Assembly: GCF_900109725.1 (NCBI RefSeq) | Contig: NZ_FOBC01000005.1 | Location: forward strand, 151,388-215,387 | Reading direction: 5' to 3' | Origin: Halomonas daqiaonensis | Lineage (GTDB): Bacteria; Pseudomonadota; Gammaproteobacteria; Pseudomonadales; Halomonadaceae | Length of the DNA: 64,000 nucleotides | Shown here: piece by piece, positions 49,900 to 63,655 of the stretch | Layout: each line of letters opens with the position of its first letter | Position numbering within the stretch: the first letter of the stretch is position 1 | Notes under the pieces: generated by a model | The model's database searches: none | What the model was told of the DNA's origin: nothing | What the model saw: only the letters and a program-made list of their open reading frames with translations | Translations under genes and position numbers: made by a program

Positions 49900-50772
49900 T
49901 TACCAGCCAGTCGCCTCCTTCAGTGCATCGCCGATCTCGGCCAGCGAACGCACGGTCTTCACGCCTGCGGCTTCCAGGGCAGCGAACTTCTCGTCCGCGG
50001 TGCCCTTGCCACCGGCGATGATCGCCCCGGCGTGGCCCATGCGCTTCCCGGGAGGCGCGGTGACACCGGCGATGTAGGAGACCACCGGCTTGGAGACGTT
50101 GGCCTTGATGTAGGCCGCTGCCTCTTCCTCGGCGGTACCACCGATCTCGCCGATCATCACGATCGCCTCGGTCGCCGGGTCCTTCTCGAAGAGCTCGAGG
50201 ATGTCGATGAAGTTGGAACCCGGGATCGGGTCGCCGCCGATACCCACGCAGGTGGACTGGCCAAAGCCGTGGTCGGTGGTCTGCTTGACGGCTTCATAGG
50301 TCAGTGTGCCGGAACGCGACACGATACCGACCTTGCCCGGCTTGTGGATGTGACCCGGCATGATGCCGATCTTGGTCTCGCCGGGGGTGATCACGCCGGG
50401 GCAGTTGGGGCCGATCAACTGCACGCCCAACTCGTCGCACTTCACCTTGACGTCGAGCATGTCCAGCGTCGGAATGCCTTCGGTGATGCAGACGATCAGC
50501 TTGATCCCGGCATTGGCCGCCTCGAGGATGGAGTCCTTGCAGAACGCGGCCGGCACGTAGATCACGCTGGCCTCGGCGCCGGTCTTCTCCACGGCCTCCT
50601 TGACGGTGTTGAACACCGGCAGGCCCAGATGCTCCTGGCCGCCCTTGCCCGGGGTCACGCCGCCGACCATCTGGGTGCCGTAGGCGATCGCCTGCTCGGA
50701 ATGGAAGGTACCCTGGCCGCCGGTGAAGCCCTGGCAGATGACCTTGGTGTTCTTGTCGATCAGGATGCTCAT
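49900..50772 (-). CDS. sucD: Succinyl-CoA synthetase, alpha subunit
   Basis: ADP-forming step of the TCA cycle, partner of SucC. The 290-aa protein begins [29 protein letters not shown] (CoA-binding), and carries [11 protein letters not shown] and the phospho-histidine loop [26 protein letters not shown]. Its ATG overlaps the sucC stop by 1-3 bases. Confidence 0.97.
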   Translation of the reverse strand: MSILIDKNTKVICQGFTGGQGTFHSEQAIAYGTQMVGGVTPGKGGQEHLGLPVFNTVKEAVEKTGAEASVIYVPAAFCKDSILEAANAGIKLIVCITEGIPTLDMLDVKVKCDELGVQLIGPNCPGVITPGETKIGIMPGHIHKPGKVGIVSRSGTLTYEAVKQTTDHGFGQSTCVGIGGDPIPGSNFIDILELFEKDPATEAIVMIGEIGGTAEEEAAAYIKANVSKPVVSYIAGVTAPPGKRMGHAGAIIAGGKGTADEKFAALEAAGVKTVRSLAEIGDALKEATGW

Positions 50773-51938
50773 TACTTGCCCTCCGCTGCCTTGACGACCT
50801 GCTGAGCCGCATCGGTCAGACTGGTAGCAGCGATGATGTTCAGACCGCTGGACGCCAGCTTCTCGGCACCCAGCTCGGCGTTGTTACCTTCCAGACGCAC
50901 CACCACCGGCACGTTGACACCGACCTGCTCGACGGCACCGATGATGCCCTCGGCGATCATGTCGCAGCGCACGATGCCGCCGAAGATATTGACCAGGACG
51001 GCCTTCACGGAATCGTCGGAGAGGATGAGCTTGAAGGCCTCGGCCACGCGTTCCTTGGTGGCACCGCCGCCCACATCGAGGAAGTTGGCCGGCTGGCCGC
51101 CGTTGAGCTTGATGATGTCCATGGTGCCCATGGCCAGGCCGGCGCCATTGACCATGCAGCCGATGTTGCCTTCCAGGGCCACATAGTTGAGTTCCCAGGC
51201 AGCCGCCTCGGCTTCGCGCTCGTCTTCCTGAGACGGGTCACGCATCGCCTGCAGGTCCGGATGGCGATACAGGGCGTTGCCATCCAGATTGATCTTGGCA
51301 TCGAGGCAATGGAGATTGCCGTCGTCGGTCACCACCAGCGGGTTGATCTCGAGAAGCGCCAGGTCCTTGTCATGGAACAGCTTGGACAGACCCAGGAAGA
51401 TCTTGGTGAACTGCTTCACCTGGTTGCCGGAGAGGCCCAGAGCGAAGGCGAGCTCGCGCGCCTGGAACGGCTGCGCGCCGACCAGCGGGTCGATCTCGGC
51501 CTTGAGGATCTTCTCGGGCGTCTCTTCCGCGACCTTCTCGATTTCTACACCGCCCTCGACGGAGGCCATGAAGACCACGCGCCGTGTGCCACGATCGACC
51601 ACGGCGCCGAGGTAGAGCTCATTGGCGATATCGGTGCAGGTCTCGACCAGGATCTTGGTGACCGGCTGACCGTTCTCGTCGGTCTGGAAGGTCACCAGGT
51701 TCTTGCCCAGCCAGGATTCGGCGAAGGCCTGGGCCTCCTCCGGGCTCTTGATCAGCTTGACGCCACCGGCCTTGCCGCGCCCACCGGCGTGGACCTGGGC
51801 CTTGACCACCCACTTGTCGCCACCGATCTTCTTGCAGGCTTCCGCAGCCTCCTCGGGGGTGTCGACGGCGAAGCCCTTGGAGACCGGCAGGCCATAGTCG
51901 GCAAACAGCTGCTTGCTCTGATACTCGTGAAGGTTCAT
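50772..51938 (-). CDS. sucC: Succinyl-CoA synthetase, beta subunit
   Basis: ATP-grasp subunit; 388 aa, normal length. Features: [36 protein letters not shown] (nucleotide site), [25 protein letters not shown], and [19 protein letters not shown] with the later [16 protein letters not shown]. It follows lpd in the sdh-suc block with a hairpin in the gap. Confidence 0.97.
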   Translation of the reverse strand: MNLHEYQSKQLFADYGLPVSKGFAVDTPEEAAEACKKIGGDKWVVKAQVHAGGRGKAGGVKLIKSPEEAQAFAESWLGKNLVTFQTDENGQPVTKILVETCTDIANELYLGAVVDRGTRRVVFMASVEGGVEIEKVAEETPEKILKAEIDPLVGAQPFQARELAFALGLSGNQVKQFTKIFLGLSKLFHDKDLALLEINPLVVTDDGNLHCLDAKINLDGNALYRHPDLQAMRDPSQEDEREAEAAAWELNYVALEGNIGCMVNGAGLAMGTMDIIKLNGGQPANFLDVGGGATKERVAEAFKLILSDDSVKAVLVNIFGGIVRCDMIAEGIIGAVEQVGVNVPVVVRLEGNNAELGAEKLASSGLNIIAATSLTDAAQQVVKAAEGK

Positions 51939-52048
51939 CGATTCATGCCATTGGTTGCATGTGACTCGAACGATGACACGGCTCGCCGCCTCTGGGCAGC
52001 GATCGCCGTGTCACCACCGTTCGCCTCCGATACTTGGCCGGAAGCGAT

Positions 52049-52068
52049 GCGCCACCTGCCGGTGGCGC
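52049..52068 (-). terminator. Hairpin between lpd and sucC
   Basis: Perfect 8-bp stem GCGCCACC/GGTGGCGC with loop TGCC, just after the lpd stop. No U-tract is visible, so it may be an attenuator or RNA-stability element. Confidence 0.5.
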
Positions 52069-52077
52069 TTGTTGTCC

Positions 52078-55189
<3,112 letters not shown>

Positions 55190-55228
55190 GTCGTTTCCCT
55201 TGTCTGTTCTCTCTTCCCGGTGGGCGCC

Positions 55229-58057
55229 TCAGAGGTTGAAGGCGTCTTCCACCAGCTGGCGCTGCTGTTCGGTATGCACGGACATGTAGCCCGCCGCGGG
55301 CGCCGCGGATGCCGGACGACCGGCAAACTTGAGCTTGCCGCCCAGGCCGTCATGCAGCATGTCGGCCACGGCCCGCATGTGATGCTGACTCGAATACCAG
55401 GCGCCCTGGTTGAGCGGCTCCTCCTGGCACCACACCACGTCGGTGACGTTGGCGTAGTCCTTGACCGCCTCGAGCAGCTCTTCCTTGGGGAAGGGGTAGA
55501 GCTGCTCGATGCGCAGGATCGCCGTGTCTTCGCGGGCGTTCTCCTCACGCCAGTTGGCCAGGTCATAGTAGACCTTGCCGGCGCACAGGATGATGCGCTC
55601 GACCTTCTCAACCTCGAGCTTACCCTGATCGGGCAGCACCATCTGGAAGCTGCCATCGGCCAGCTCCTCGAGACTCGAGATCGCCGACTTGTGGCGCAAC
55701 AAGCTCTTGGGCGTCATTACCACCAGTGGCTTCCTCAGCGAGCGGATCACCTGGCGACGCAGCAGATGGAATATCTGCGCCGGGGTGGTCGGCACGCAGA
55801 CCTGCATGTTGTGCTCGGCACACATCTGCAGGAAGCGCTCGAGACGTGCCGAGGAGTGTTCGGGCCCCTGCCCTTCGTAGCCATGGGGCAGCAGCATGGT
55901 CAGCCCGCACAGCCGCTCCCACTTGGTCTCGCCGGAGGAGATGAACTGGTCGACCACCACCTGGGCACCGTTGAAGAAGTCGCCGAACTGGGCTTCCCAG
56001 ATCACCAGATCATTGGGAGCGGTCGTCGAGTAGCCGTACTCGAAGGCCAGCACCGCCTCTTCCGAGAGAAAGGAATCGTGAATGGTGAAGCGAGGCTGGC
56101 CGTCGGCCATGTGCTGAAGCGGCACATAGGCCTTACCATCCTTCTGGTTGTGCACCACCGCGTGGCGATGGGAGAAGGTGCCACGACCGACATCCTGGCC
56201 GGTGATGCGTATCGGATGGCCTTCGTCGAGAAGCGTGGCGTAGGCCAGGGTCTCGGCGAAGCCCCAGTTGGCCGCCAGGCCACCAGCCTGCATCTTGCGT
56301 CGATCCTCGTAGATCTTGGCTACCTGACGCTGCACCTCGACCCCGTCGGGGACTTCGCACATCTTCCCTGCAAGACGCTGCAGCAGCTTCATGTCCACGG
56401 TAGTGTCGGCATGGCCGGTCCACTCATGGCCCAGATAGGGGGTCCAGTCGACGAACAGCGACTTGTTGGGCTTCTGCACCAAGGCGTTGGCCACGTGATT
56501 GCCGGCCATGAGGTCGTCCCGGTACTTCTCCATCATGGCCTTGGCATCGTCATCGGTGAGCAGCCCTTCGCTGACCAACCGCTCGATGTAGCGGCTCCTC
56601 GAGGACGGGTGGTCCTTGATCTTGCTGTACATCATCGGCTGGGTGCCGGAGGGCTCGTCAGCCTCGTTATGACCGCGGCGGCGGTAACAAACCAGATCGA
56701 TGACCACGTCGCGATTGAACTGCTGGCGATAGTCCAGAGCCACCTGAGTGGCATGCAGCACGGCATCGGGATCGTCGCCATTGACGTGGAAGATGGGCGC
56801 CTGGACCATCTTGGCGATGTCGGTGCAGTACTCGGTGGAGCGCGAGTCTTCCGGGTGGGAAGTGGTGAACCCCACCTGGTTGTTGATGACGATATGCACC
56901 GTACCGCCGGTCTTGTAGGCACGGGTCTGGGACATCTGGAAGGTCTCCATGACCACGCCCTGACCGGCGAAGGCCGCGTCGCCATGGACGTTGATCGGCA
57001 GCACCTTGTTGCCGACCGGGTCATCGCGGCGGTCCTGACGGGCCCGCACCGACCCCTCCACCACCGGGGCAACGATCTCCAGATGGGAAGGGTTGAACGA
57101 CAGTGCCAGGTGCACCTCGCCGCCCGGTGTCATGACATTGGAGCTGAAACCCTGGTGGTACTTGACGTCACCCGAACCGCGCTCGATGACCTTCTTGCCG
57201 TCGAACTCGTCGATCAGATCCGTGGGGTTCTTGCCCAGAATATTGACCAGCATGTTGAGGCGACCGCGGTGGGCCATGCCGATCACCACTTCCTTGGTGC
57301 CGTAGCCGCCGGCACGCTGGATCAGCTCATCCATCATCGGGATGAAGACCTCGCCACCCTCGAGGCCGAAGCGCTTGGTCCCCGGGTACTTGGAGGCCAG
57401 GTAACTTTCCAGGCCCTCGGCGGCCGTCAGCCGCTCCAGTACGTGCTTGCGCACCTCCGGGCTGAAACTGGGTGCCGAGCGCACCGATTCGAAGCGCTGC
57501 TGCAGCCAGCGCTTCTCCTCGGTGTCGACGATATGCATGATCTCGCAGCCGATGGAGCGGCAGTAGGTCTGCTCCAGAGCGCTGACGATCTCCTTGAGTG
57601 GCGCCTTGTCCATGCCCAGGAAGAAGGAGCCGGTCTGGAACTCGGTGTCCAGGTCGGCCTTCGAAAGCTGGTGGAAGGAGAGGTCGAGATCGGGAACGGG
57701 AGAGGGGCTTCGCAGGCCGAGCGGGTCGATATCGGCCTTCTGATGCCCGCGGAAGCGGTAGGCATTGATCAGCTGGAGAACCTTGACCTGCTTCTTGTTC
57801 TCGCCACTGTCGGCAACGGCGCGGGCAGTGCGCGGATGGCGACCCAGCTGGTAGAACTGCTCGCGAATCGGCTCAAGGGGGACATCGTGGCTGGCCCCAC
57901 CCTCGGGTCGCGGCAACTGGTCGAAGTACTGGCGCCATTCGTCGGGAACGGCGGAAGGATCATCGAGGTACTGTTCGTAGAGCGCTTCCACATAGTGGGC
58001 ATTGCCTCCACTCACGTGGGAGGAGCGCCACATCAACTCCATTATTCCTTGTTGCAT
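55229..58057 (-). CDS. sucA: 2-Oxoglutarate dehydrogenase E1 component
   Basis: ThDP-dependent decarboxylase. The 942-aa protein includes FGLEGGEVFIPMMDELIQRAGG, KEVVIGMAHRGRLNMLVN, HVNGDDPDAV, CYRRRGHNEADEPSGTQP and, late, LLPHGYEGQGPEHSSARLERFLQ. I began at MQQGIMELMWRSSHVSG, with AGGGTGA about 8 bases upstream. It follows sdhB after a 220-base gap with a hairpin. Confidence 0.96.
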   Translation of the reverse strand: MQQGIMELMWRSSHVSGGNAHYVEALYEQYLDDPSAVPDEWRQYFDQLPRPEGGASHDVPLEPIREQFYQLGRHPRTARAVADSGENKKQVKVLQLINAYRFRGHQKADIDPLGLRSPSPVPDLDLSFHQLSKADLDTEFQTGSFFLGMDKAPLKEIVSALEQTYCRSIGCEIMHIVDTEEKRWLQQRFESVRSAPSFSPEVRKHVLERLTAAEGLESYLASKYPGTKRFGLEGGEVFIPMMDELIQRAGGYGTKEVVIGMAHRGRLNMLVNILGKNPTDLIDEFDGKKVIERGSGDVKYHQGFSSNVMTPGGEVHLALSFNPSHLEIVAPVVEGSVRARQDRRDDPVGNKVLPINVHGDAAFAGQGVVMETFQMSQTRAYKTGGTVHIVINNQVGFTTSHPEDSRSTEYCTDIAKMVQAPIFHVNGDDPDAVLHATQVALDYRQQFNRDVVIDLVCYRRRGHNEADEPSGTQPMMYSKIKDHPSSRSRYIERLVSEGLLTDDDAKAMMEKYRDDLMAGNHVANALVQKPNKSLFVDWTPYLGHEWTGHADTTVDMKLLQRLAGKMCEVPDGVEVQRQVAKIYEDRRKMQAGGLAANWGFAETLAYATLLDEGHPIRITGQDVGRGTFSHRHAVVHNQKDGKAYVPLQHMADGQPRFTIHDSFLSEEAVLAFEYGYSTTAPNDLVIWEAQFGDFFNGAQVVVDQFISSGETKWERLCGLTMLLPHGYEGQGPEHSSARLERFLQMCAEHNMQVCVPTTPAQIFHLLRRQVIRSLRKPLVVMTPKSLLRHKSAISSLEELADGSFQMVLPDQGKLEVEKVERIILCAGKVYYDLANWREENAREDTAILRIEQLYPFPKEELLEAVKDYANVTDVVWCQEEPLNQGAWYSSQHHMRAVADMLHDGLGGKLKFAGRPASAAPAAGYMSVHTEQQRQLVEDAFNL

Positions 58058-58166
58058 CGCTTGGTCACCCTGCACTGATGGGGTGGTATCGGCGCCGACA
58101 CGACTCGACCGCATCGACATCGCTGATGCCCTGCCGGAGCGAGGGCATCGTGAATTCCATGGTCAA

Positions 58167-58191
58167 GAGCCGGTGCCCAAGGCACCGGCTC
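58167..58191 (-). terminator. Hairpin in the sdhB-sucA gap
   Basis: Perfect 11-bp stem GAGCCGGTGCC/GGCACCGGCTC with a 3-base loop about 90 bases past the sdhB stop on the minus strand. The tail is only TTGACC, so it may be a partial terminator or a processing or stability element. Confidence 0.55.
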
Positions 58192-58279
58192 CAGGCATCA
58201 TGCGCCGCACCGGACTCGTCTGCGGCCTCTTGCCGCAGCCCGAGAGCCAGGAACATGATAACAAGCTGGACGCCACGAT

Positions 58280-58990
58280 TTAAGTGGCATCAGCCAGCAG
58301 CATCTCGCGAATCTTGCCGATCGCCCGCGTCGGATTGAGTCCCTTCGGGCAGACAGCGACGCAGTTCATGATCCCGCGGCAACGGAACACGGAGAACGGG
58401 TCCTCGAGCTCCGCCAGGCGGTCGCGGGTAGCCGTATCCCGGGAGTCGGCGAGGAACCGGTAGGACTGCAGCAGGCCGGCCGGACCGACGAACTTGTCGG
58501 GGTTCCACCAGAACGAGGGACAGGCGGTCGAGCAGCAGGCACACAGGATGCATTCATAGAGGCCGTCGAGCTTGTCACGCTCCTCCGGCGACTGCAGGCG
58601 CTCGATGGCCGGCGCCGGCTCGTCGTTCTGCAGGTACGGCTGGATGCGCTCGTACTGCTGGTAGAACAGCCCCATGTCGACCACCAGGTCGCGGATCACC
58701 GGCAGGCCCGGCAGCGGACGCAAGGTCAGCTTGTTGCTCTTCACCACTTCGGAGAGCGGAGTGATACAGGCCAGGCCGTTCTTGCCGTTCATGTTCATGC
58801 CGTCGGAGCCGCACACGCCCTCGCGACAGCTGCGGCGAAAGGCCAGGCCATTGTCCTGTTCCTTGGCCAGATGCAGGACGTCGAGCACCATCAGGTCGCG
58901 GCCCTGGGTGTCGACCTGGAACTCCTGCATATAGGGCGCGGAGTCGGTTTCCGGGTTGTAGCGGTATAGGGATACCTGAAGCTTGGACAT
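58280..58990 (-). CDS. sdhB: Succinate dehydrogenase iron-sulfur subunit
   Basis: 236 aa carrying electrons from FAD to ubiquinone through three clusters. The [2Fe-2S] ligands are in RRSCREGVCGSDGMNMNGKN, the [4Fe-4S] set in ECILCACCSTACPSFWWNP, and the [3Fe-4S]/later cysteines in FRCRGIMNCVAVCPKGLNPT. Lies 12 bases after sdhA. Confidence 0.97.
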   Translation of the reverse strand: MSKLQVSLYRYNPETDSAPYMQEFQVDTQGRDLMVLDVLHLAKEQDNGLAFRRSCREGVCGSDGMNMNGKNGLACITPLSEVVKSNKLTLRPLPGLPVIRDLVVDMGLFYQQYERIQPYLQNDEPAPAIERLQSPEERDKLDGLYECILCACCSTACPSFWWNPDKFVGPAGLLQSYRFLADSRDTATRDRLAELEDPFSVFRCRGIMNCVAVCPKGLNPTRAIGKIREMLLADAT

Positions 58991-59002
58991 CGTGACTCCC
59001 CC

Positions 59003-60775
59003 TTAATAGGTGCGGACTTTCGGCTCGAACGTGTCGACGGTCTTGGGTGCGAAGTTCACATCGCGCTTGCCCAGTCGCTTCTCGGCCGGGAAGTAGAGCG
59101 AGTGCTTCAGCCAGTTGACGTCGTCGCGGTCGGGGTAGTCGTAGCGGGAATGCGCGCCACGGCTTTCCTTGCGCTCCAGGGCCGCGATGGCGGTGGCCTC
59201 GGCCACTTCCATCAGGTTATCCAGCTCCAGCGCCTCGACGCGCGCAGTGTTGAAGGTGTTGGACTTGTCCGGCAGGTAGGCATTGGCGATGCGCTCGCGC
59301 AGCTCCTCGAGGCGCTTGACGCCCTCGACCATGTTCTTCTCTTCGCGGAACACGCCGAAGGAGGTCTGCATGATGTCCTGCAGCTCTCGCTTGAGCTCGG
59401 GGACGGTCTCGCCCTCCTCGGAGTCGTTCCAGCGCGTGATGCGCTTCATGGCAGACTCGACGTCGGACGCGGAGGCATCGAGGTACTCGATGCCTTCGTT
59501 GAGCGCGCCCTCGATGAACATGCCGGCAGCACGGCCGAACACCACCAGGTCGAGCAGCGAGTTGCCGCCCAGACGGTTGGCACCGTGAACCGATACACAG
59601 GCCGCCTCGCCGCAGGCGAACAGGCCATTGACGATATGATCGTTGCCGTCGGCGTCCTGCATGATCGCCTGGCCGTGCACGTTGGTCGGGATCCCGCCCA
59701 TCATGTAGTGGCAGGTCGGCACGACCGGGATCGGCTCCTTGGCCGGGTCGACATGGGCGAAGGTCCTGGAGAGTTCGACGATACCGGGCAGGCGCTTGCC
59801 GAGGACTTCCTCACCCAGGTGATCCAGCTTGAGGAAGACGTGGTCGCCCTTCTCGCCGCAACCACGTCCCTCGAGGATCTCCATGACCATGGAACGGGCG
59901 ACCACGTCACGACCGGCCAGGTCCTTGGCGTTGGGCGCGTAACGCTCCATGAAGCGCTCGCCGTCCTTGTTGACCAGGTAGCCACCCTCGCCGCGACAGC
60001 CTTCGGTCACCAGGGTCCCCGCACCGTAGATGCCGGTCGGGTGGAACTGCCACATCTCCATGTCCTGCATCGGGAAGCCGGCACGCAGTGCCATGCCGAT
60101 GCCATCACCGGTGTTGATCAGGGCATTGGTGGTAGAGGCGAAGATGCGACCCGCCCCGCCAGTGGCCATCACGGTGGCCTTGGACTTCACGTGCACCACT
60201 TCGCCGGTCTCGATGTCCATGGCGATGCAGCCCACCACGTCGCCGTCGGCGTTCTTGACCAGGTCGACGGCATACCACTCATTGAGGAAGGTGGTGTTGT
60301 TCTTCAGGTTATTCTGATAGAGCGTGTGCAGCAGGGCGTGGCCGGTGCGGTCGGCGGCTGCGCAGGTGCGTGCTGCCTGGCCGCCCTTGCCGAAGTCCTT
60401 GGACTGGCCACCGAACGGACGCTGGTAGATGCGGCCGTTGTCGAAGCGGGAAAACGGCAGGCCCATGTGCTCGAGCTCGAACACCGCCTTGGGGCCCTCG
60501 GAGCACATGTACTCGGAGGCATCCTGGTCGGCGATGTAGTCGCCGCCCTTGACGGTGTCGTACATGTGCCAGCGCCAGTCGTCGTCGGGATCCGCGGAGG
60601 CGATGGCACAGGTGATGCCGCCCTGGGCAGAAACAGTGTGCGAGCGGGTCGGGAAGACCTTGGACAGCACGGCGGTCTTCTTCCCGGACTTGGCCAGTTC
60701 GAGAGCGGCCCGCAGGCCGGCACCGCCCCCGCCGATGATAATGGCGTCGAAAGACAGGCTACGCATGGTGGACAT
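59003..60775 (-). CDS. sdhA: Succinate dehydrogenase flavoprotein subunit
   Basis: 590-aa catalytic subunit. The FAD loop is [18 protein letters not shown], the covalent-FAD histidine is in [15 protein letters not shown], and the active-site region [21 protein letters not shown] is intact. Starts just after sdhD and ends just before sdhB. Confidence 0.97.
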   Translation of the reverse strand: MSTMRSLSFDAIIIGGGGAGLRAALELAKSGKKTAVLSKVFPTRSHTVSAQGGITCAIASADPDDDWRWHMYDTVKGGDYIADQDASEYMCSEGPKAVFELEHMGLPFSRFDNGRIYQRPFGGQSKDFGKGGQAARTCAAADRTGHALLHTLYQNNLKNNTTFLNEWYAVDLVKNADGDVVGCIAMDIETGEVVHVKSKATVMATGGAGRIFASTTNALINTGDGIGMALRAGFPMQDMEMWQFHPTGIYGAGTLVTEGCRGEGGYLVNKDGERFMERYAPNAKDLAGRDVVARSMVMEILEGRGCGEKGDHVFLKLDHLGEEVLGKRLPGIVELSRTFAHVDPAKEPIPVVPTCHYMMGGIPTNVHGQAIMQDADGNDHIVNGLFACGEAACVSVHGANRLGGNSLLDLVVFGRAAGMFIEGALNEGIEYLDASASDVESAMKRITRWNDSEEGETVPELKRELQDIMQTSFGVFREEKNMVEGVKRLEELRERIANAYLPDKSNTFNTARVEALELDNLMEVAEATAIAALERKESRGAHSRYDYPDRDDVNWLKHSLYFPAEKRLGKRDVNFAPKTVDTFEPKVRTY

Positions 60776-60778
60776 GAA

Positions 60779-61126
60779 TCAGGCTCCCCACAGAACGGTG
60801 ATGCCCCAGACCAGGAACACGAAGATGGCCAGGATGATGATGAGCTGGACGGCGAGGCGCACGCCGGTCGACTTGAGATAGTCGGTCGTCACGGTCCATA
60901 GACCGATCCAGGCGTGGGCGGCCAACGATATGAAGGCCAGCAGCGAAAAGATGCGCATCCAGGTCTGGGAGAAGAGACCGCTCCAGGCCGCGTAGTCCAG
61001 GCCGGAGCTGAGCAGCAGGAAGCCGACGATAAAGAGGGTATAGAGCGCCAGGACGATGGCCGAGACGCGCTGGAGCAGCCAGTCGGAGAGACCGCTGCGC
61101 CCGAGGTTCGTGATGTTGGTTACCAT
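60779..61126 (-). CDS. sdhD: Succinate dehydrogenase membrane anchor SdhD
   Basis: 115-aa anchor with three hydrophobic helices and the quinone-site motif HAWIGLWTVTTDYLK, like E. coli SdhD. Its ATG lies inside the last codons of sdhC (7-base overlap). Confidence 0.94.
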   Translation of the reverse strand: MVTNITNLGRSGLSDWLLQRVSAIVLALYTLFIVGFLLLSSGLDYAAWSGLFSQTWMRIFSLLAFISLAAHAWIGLWTVTTDYLKSTGVRLAVQLIIILAIFVFLVWGITVLWGA

Positions 61127-61497
61127 ACCCAGACTCCAGCCAGAATGATCAGGACCACGCTCACCACCACGGTGATCTGCGACTTCTTGACGCCGCCCTC
61201 GAGGGTCACGCCGATATCCACGTCCATCAACAGGTGCTTGATGCCGGCCACGAAGTGGAAGGCCAGGGCGGACAGCAGTCCCCAGGCGACCAGCTTGGCC
61301 AGGAAGTTGTGGGCCAGGGCGTCACTCACGGCCGCGAAACCGGCCGGCGAGGAGAGCGACGCATCGAGCGCCCAGAAGGCGAAGATCAGGCCGATGAAGA
61401 GGATGACGCCGGTGATGCGATGAGCGATCGACGTCAGGGCGGGAAGAGGGAACTGTATCGTGGACAGATCCAGATTTACGGGTCGTTTGCTATTCAC
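61120..61497 (-). CDS. sdhC: Succinate dehydrogenase cytochrome b556 subunit SdhC
   Basis: 125-aa anchor with NSKRPVNLDLSTIQFPLPALTS and three membrane helices; the heme-binding His is probably in HFVAGIKHLLMDVDIG. The start is a GTG (VNSKRPVN), because upstream in-frame codons do not match family N-termini. First gene of the sdhCDAB-suc block, with a good promoter 130 bases upstream. Confidence 0.92.
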   Translation of the reverse strand: MNSKRPVNLDLSTIQFPLPALTSIAHRITGVILFIGLIFAFWALDASLSSPAGFAAVSDALAHNFLAKLVAWGLLSALAFHFVAGIKHLLMDVDIGVTLEGGVKKSQITVVVSVVLIILAGVWVW

Positions 61498-61626
61498 GGC
61501 TCTACACACTCTCTTGGCCCGCTGTTCGGTCGTCGGACAAGGCCCGAGCGGGCGGTGGTTTCGGGAAGGGACACGATCGTGGCCGAGTTGGACACGACCA
61601 CCGGTTCCTGCCAGTCGCGCGCTAAG

Positions 61627-61655
61627 ATTATAGGGACATCCCCCTGCCATGACAA
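61627..61655 (-). promoter_or_regulatory. Strong sigma70 promoter for sdhCDAB
   Basis: On the minus strand TTGTCA (61655-61650) and a perfect TATAAT (61632-61627) are 17 bases apart. The start site would lie about 120 bases upstream of the sdhC GTG. Confidence 0.85.
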
Positions 61656-61759
61656 ATCGACACAGAGTGTACTCGACCATGGTGGAAGGCCGATTTCTCG
61701 GCGCTGACGGCCTTTAGCCAGACGTCTATAGGCGCGGCGCCAGGCCTCGGCGCACCGCC

Positions 61760-61776
61760 ATGGTGCGAAGCACCAT
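61760..61776. promoter_or_regulatory. Palindrome ATGGTGC-GAA-GCACCAT (possible operator or hairpin)
   Basis: Perfect 7-bp inverted repeat with a 3-base centre, about 105 bases upstream of the sdhC -35 and 64 bases upstream of the gltA -35. It could be a protein-binding site or form an RNA hairpin. The binding protein cannot be named. Confidence 0.5.
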
Positions 61777-61839
61777 TTACTGTACAAATGCCATACATTT
61801 AGCGAGATAACGTACAACGTTAAGCGCGCAATGGTGCAA

Positions 61840-61867
61840 TTGACAATCGCTGACACACTTCTATAGT
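61840..61867 (+). promoter_or_regulatory. Strong sigma70 promoter for gltA
   Basis: A perfect TTGACA (61840-61845) and TATAGT (61862-61867) are 16 bases apart. The 5' leader is about 70 bases and begins with a small hairpin (GGCGAA..TTCGCC). Confidence 0.88.
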
Positions 61868-61943
61868 GGGCGAACCTTTTCGCCGGCACCATCAGCGGAA
61901 TGACGACTTAATCGTCCCACCATGAACTCGAGAGGAGGCCAGT

Positions 61944-63230
61944 ATGGCTGACAGGAAAGCGACATTGACGGTAGACGGTCTGGAGAAGCCGATCGACCTG
62001 CCGATCTACTCTGGCACCCTGGGCCCCGACGTCGTCGACGTACGCGGCCTCGGTGCCGAAGGCCTCTTCACCTATGACCCCGGCTTCATGGCAACCTCCT
62101 CCTGCCAGTCGGCGATCACCTATATCGATGGCGGCAAAGGGGTGCTGCTGCATCGCGGCTACCCGATCGACCAGCTGGCGAAAGAGTCCGACTTCGTCGA
62201 GCTGAGCTACCTGCTGATGTTTGGCGAACTACCCGACGACACGCAGTACGAGAGCTTCAAGTCCCGCATCACCAACCACACCATGGTTCATGACCAGATC
62301 AACAACTTCTTCAAGGGCTTTCGCCGCGACGCCCACCCGATGTCGATCCTGTGCGGCGTGGTCGGTGGCCTGGCGGCCTTCTACCACGACCATCTCAACA
62401 TCAATGTTCAGGAAGATCGGGAGATCAGCGCCATCCGCCTGATCGCCAAGATGCCGACCATCGCGGCGATGTCCTACAAATACAACATCGGCCAGCCGTT
62501 CAACTACCCGCGCAACGACCTGAACTATGCAGAAAACTTCCTCTACATGATGTTCAGCAACCCGTGCGAGAAGTACGAGATCAACCCGGTCTATGCCAAG
62601 GCCATGGACCGCATCTTCATGTTGCACGCGGATCACGAGCAGAACGCCTCCACCTCCACGGTGCGCCTGGCAGGCTCCACCGGCGCCAATCCCTTTGCCT
62701 GCATCAGCGCCGGCATCGCGGCACTCTGGGGTCCGGCCCATGGCGGCGCCAACGAGGCGGTGCTCAACATGCTCGACGAGATCGGCGACGAGTCCGAAGA
62801 AAACATCCAGCGCTTCATCGACAAGGCCAAGGACAAGGACGACCCCTTCAAGCTGATGGGCTTCGGCCACCGCGTCTACCGCAACTTCGACCCGCGCGCG
62901 AAGGTGATGAAGGAAACTTGTGATGAGGTGCTGGCCGAGCTGGGCATGGCCGATGACCCGCAGCTGAAGATCGCCAAGCGCCTGGAGCAGATCGCCCTGG
63001 AAGACGAATACTTCATCGAGCGCAAGCTCTATCCGAACGTCGACTTCTACTCCGGCATCATCCTCAAGGCCATGGGCATCCCCAAGAACATGTTCACGGT
63101 GATCTTCGCCGTGTCGCGGACCATCGGCTGGATCTCTCACTGGCACGAGATGATCAGTGAGCCTTACAAGATCGGCCGGCCGCGTCAGCTCTACATCGGC
63201 CACACCCAGCGTGACTACCCCACCCGCTGA
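61944..63230 (+). CDS. gltA: Citrate synthase (type II)
   Basis: 428-aa hexameric-type enzyme making citrate from oxaloacetate and acetyl-CoA, with the NADH-sensitive type II N-terminal domain ([20 protein letters not shown]). Catalytic His and Asp lie in [20 protein letters not shown] with [20 protein letters not shown], and in [21 protein letters not shown] lies before the ATG. Divergent from sdhC; a terminator follows. Confidence 0.98.
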   Translation: MADRKATLTVDGLEKPIDLPIYSGTLGPDVVDVRGLGAEGLFTYDPGFMATSSCQSAITYIDGGKGVLLHRGYPIDQLAKESDFVELSYLLMFGELPDDTQYESFKSRITNHTMVHDQINNFFKGFRRDAHPMSILCGVVGGLAAFYHDHLNINVQEDREISAIRLIAKMPTIAAMSYKYNIGQPFNYPRNDLNYAENFLYMMFSNPCEKYEINPVYAKAMDRIFMLHADHEQNASTSTVRLAGSTGANPFACISAGIAALWGPAHGGANEAVLNMLDEIGDESEENIQRFIDKAKDKDDPFKLMGFGHRVYRNFDPRAKVMKETCDEVLAELGMADDPQLKIAKRLEQIALEDEYFIERKLYPNVDFYSGIILKAMGIPKNMFTVIFAVSRTIGWISHWHEMISEPYKIGRPRQLYIGHTQRDYPTR

Positions 63231-63266
63231 GTGCGACAGCACCGCTCACGCCTGCACCGCCAGGAA

Positions 63267-63292
63267 GAAGGCCGCCCTCTCGGGCGGCCTTC
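63267..63292 (+). terminator. Rho-independent terminator of gltA
   Basis: Perfect 11-bp stem GAAGGCCGCCC/GGGCGGCCTTC with loop TCTC, 37 bases after the gltA stop. Confidence 0.82.
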
Positions 63293-63655
63293 CACGTTTG
63301 CGACCTGCGGTGACCCCTCAGTGGCTTAATACCGGAAGAGAGGAATATCCATTCATTCAGGTTGACATCATGGCGGAGAGACGTGCTCTGACGGCGTCGT
63401 CCGTTTTCCACACATTCTGTGGATAAACCTGTTAAAAACCTCTCGAAAAGGTCGCGGAATCGCCATGAACAGCGGAGCTGGCTTAGATTGATCAATTTTT
63501 AACCTATCGCAAGCCATTGAAATAAAAGGATTAAACTAGGAAGCCAGCAACCATGCGGGTTCGGGGCGATACTGTACACAGGTCGACCCGAAGGGTGCGG
63601 GAAAGTGGACAAGTCAAGGGGGATGTCAAGCCAATATCGGCCAAAATACCAATGC
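63293..63655. other. AT-rich gap with DnaA-box-like sites between gltA and the IS right end
   Basis: No credible gene. The AT content rises from about 63395 to 63545. Two DnaA-box-like sites face each other at 63404-63426; weaker partial matches appear near 63573 and 63605. The last part forms the presumed guide-matching flank of the IS200/IS605 right end. Confidence 0.55.
63404..63426. promoter_or_regulatory. Inverted pair of DnaA-box-like sequences
   Basis: TTTTCCACA (one mismatch to the TTATCCACA consensus) is followed after CATTC by TGTGGATAA (a perfect box on the minus strand). Together they also form a 6-bp hairpin (TCCACA..TGTGGA). Confidence 0.6.

Larger units (their letters stand above)
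61498..61943. other. 446-bp divergent control region between sdhC and gltA
   Basis: Contains one strong promoter for each direction (listed separately), a palindrome at 61760-61776 and an AT-rich stretch around 61775-61865. No open reading frame of its own is credible. Both TCA segments could be co-regulated from here. Confidence 0.75.

Noticed and set aside
59102..60901. 599-codon open frame opposite sdhA
   Set aside because: Antisense to an intact, conserved sdhA; no recognisable motifs.
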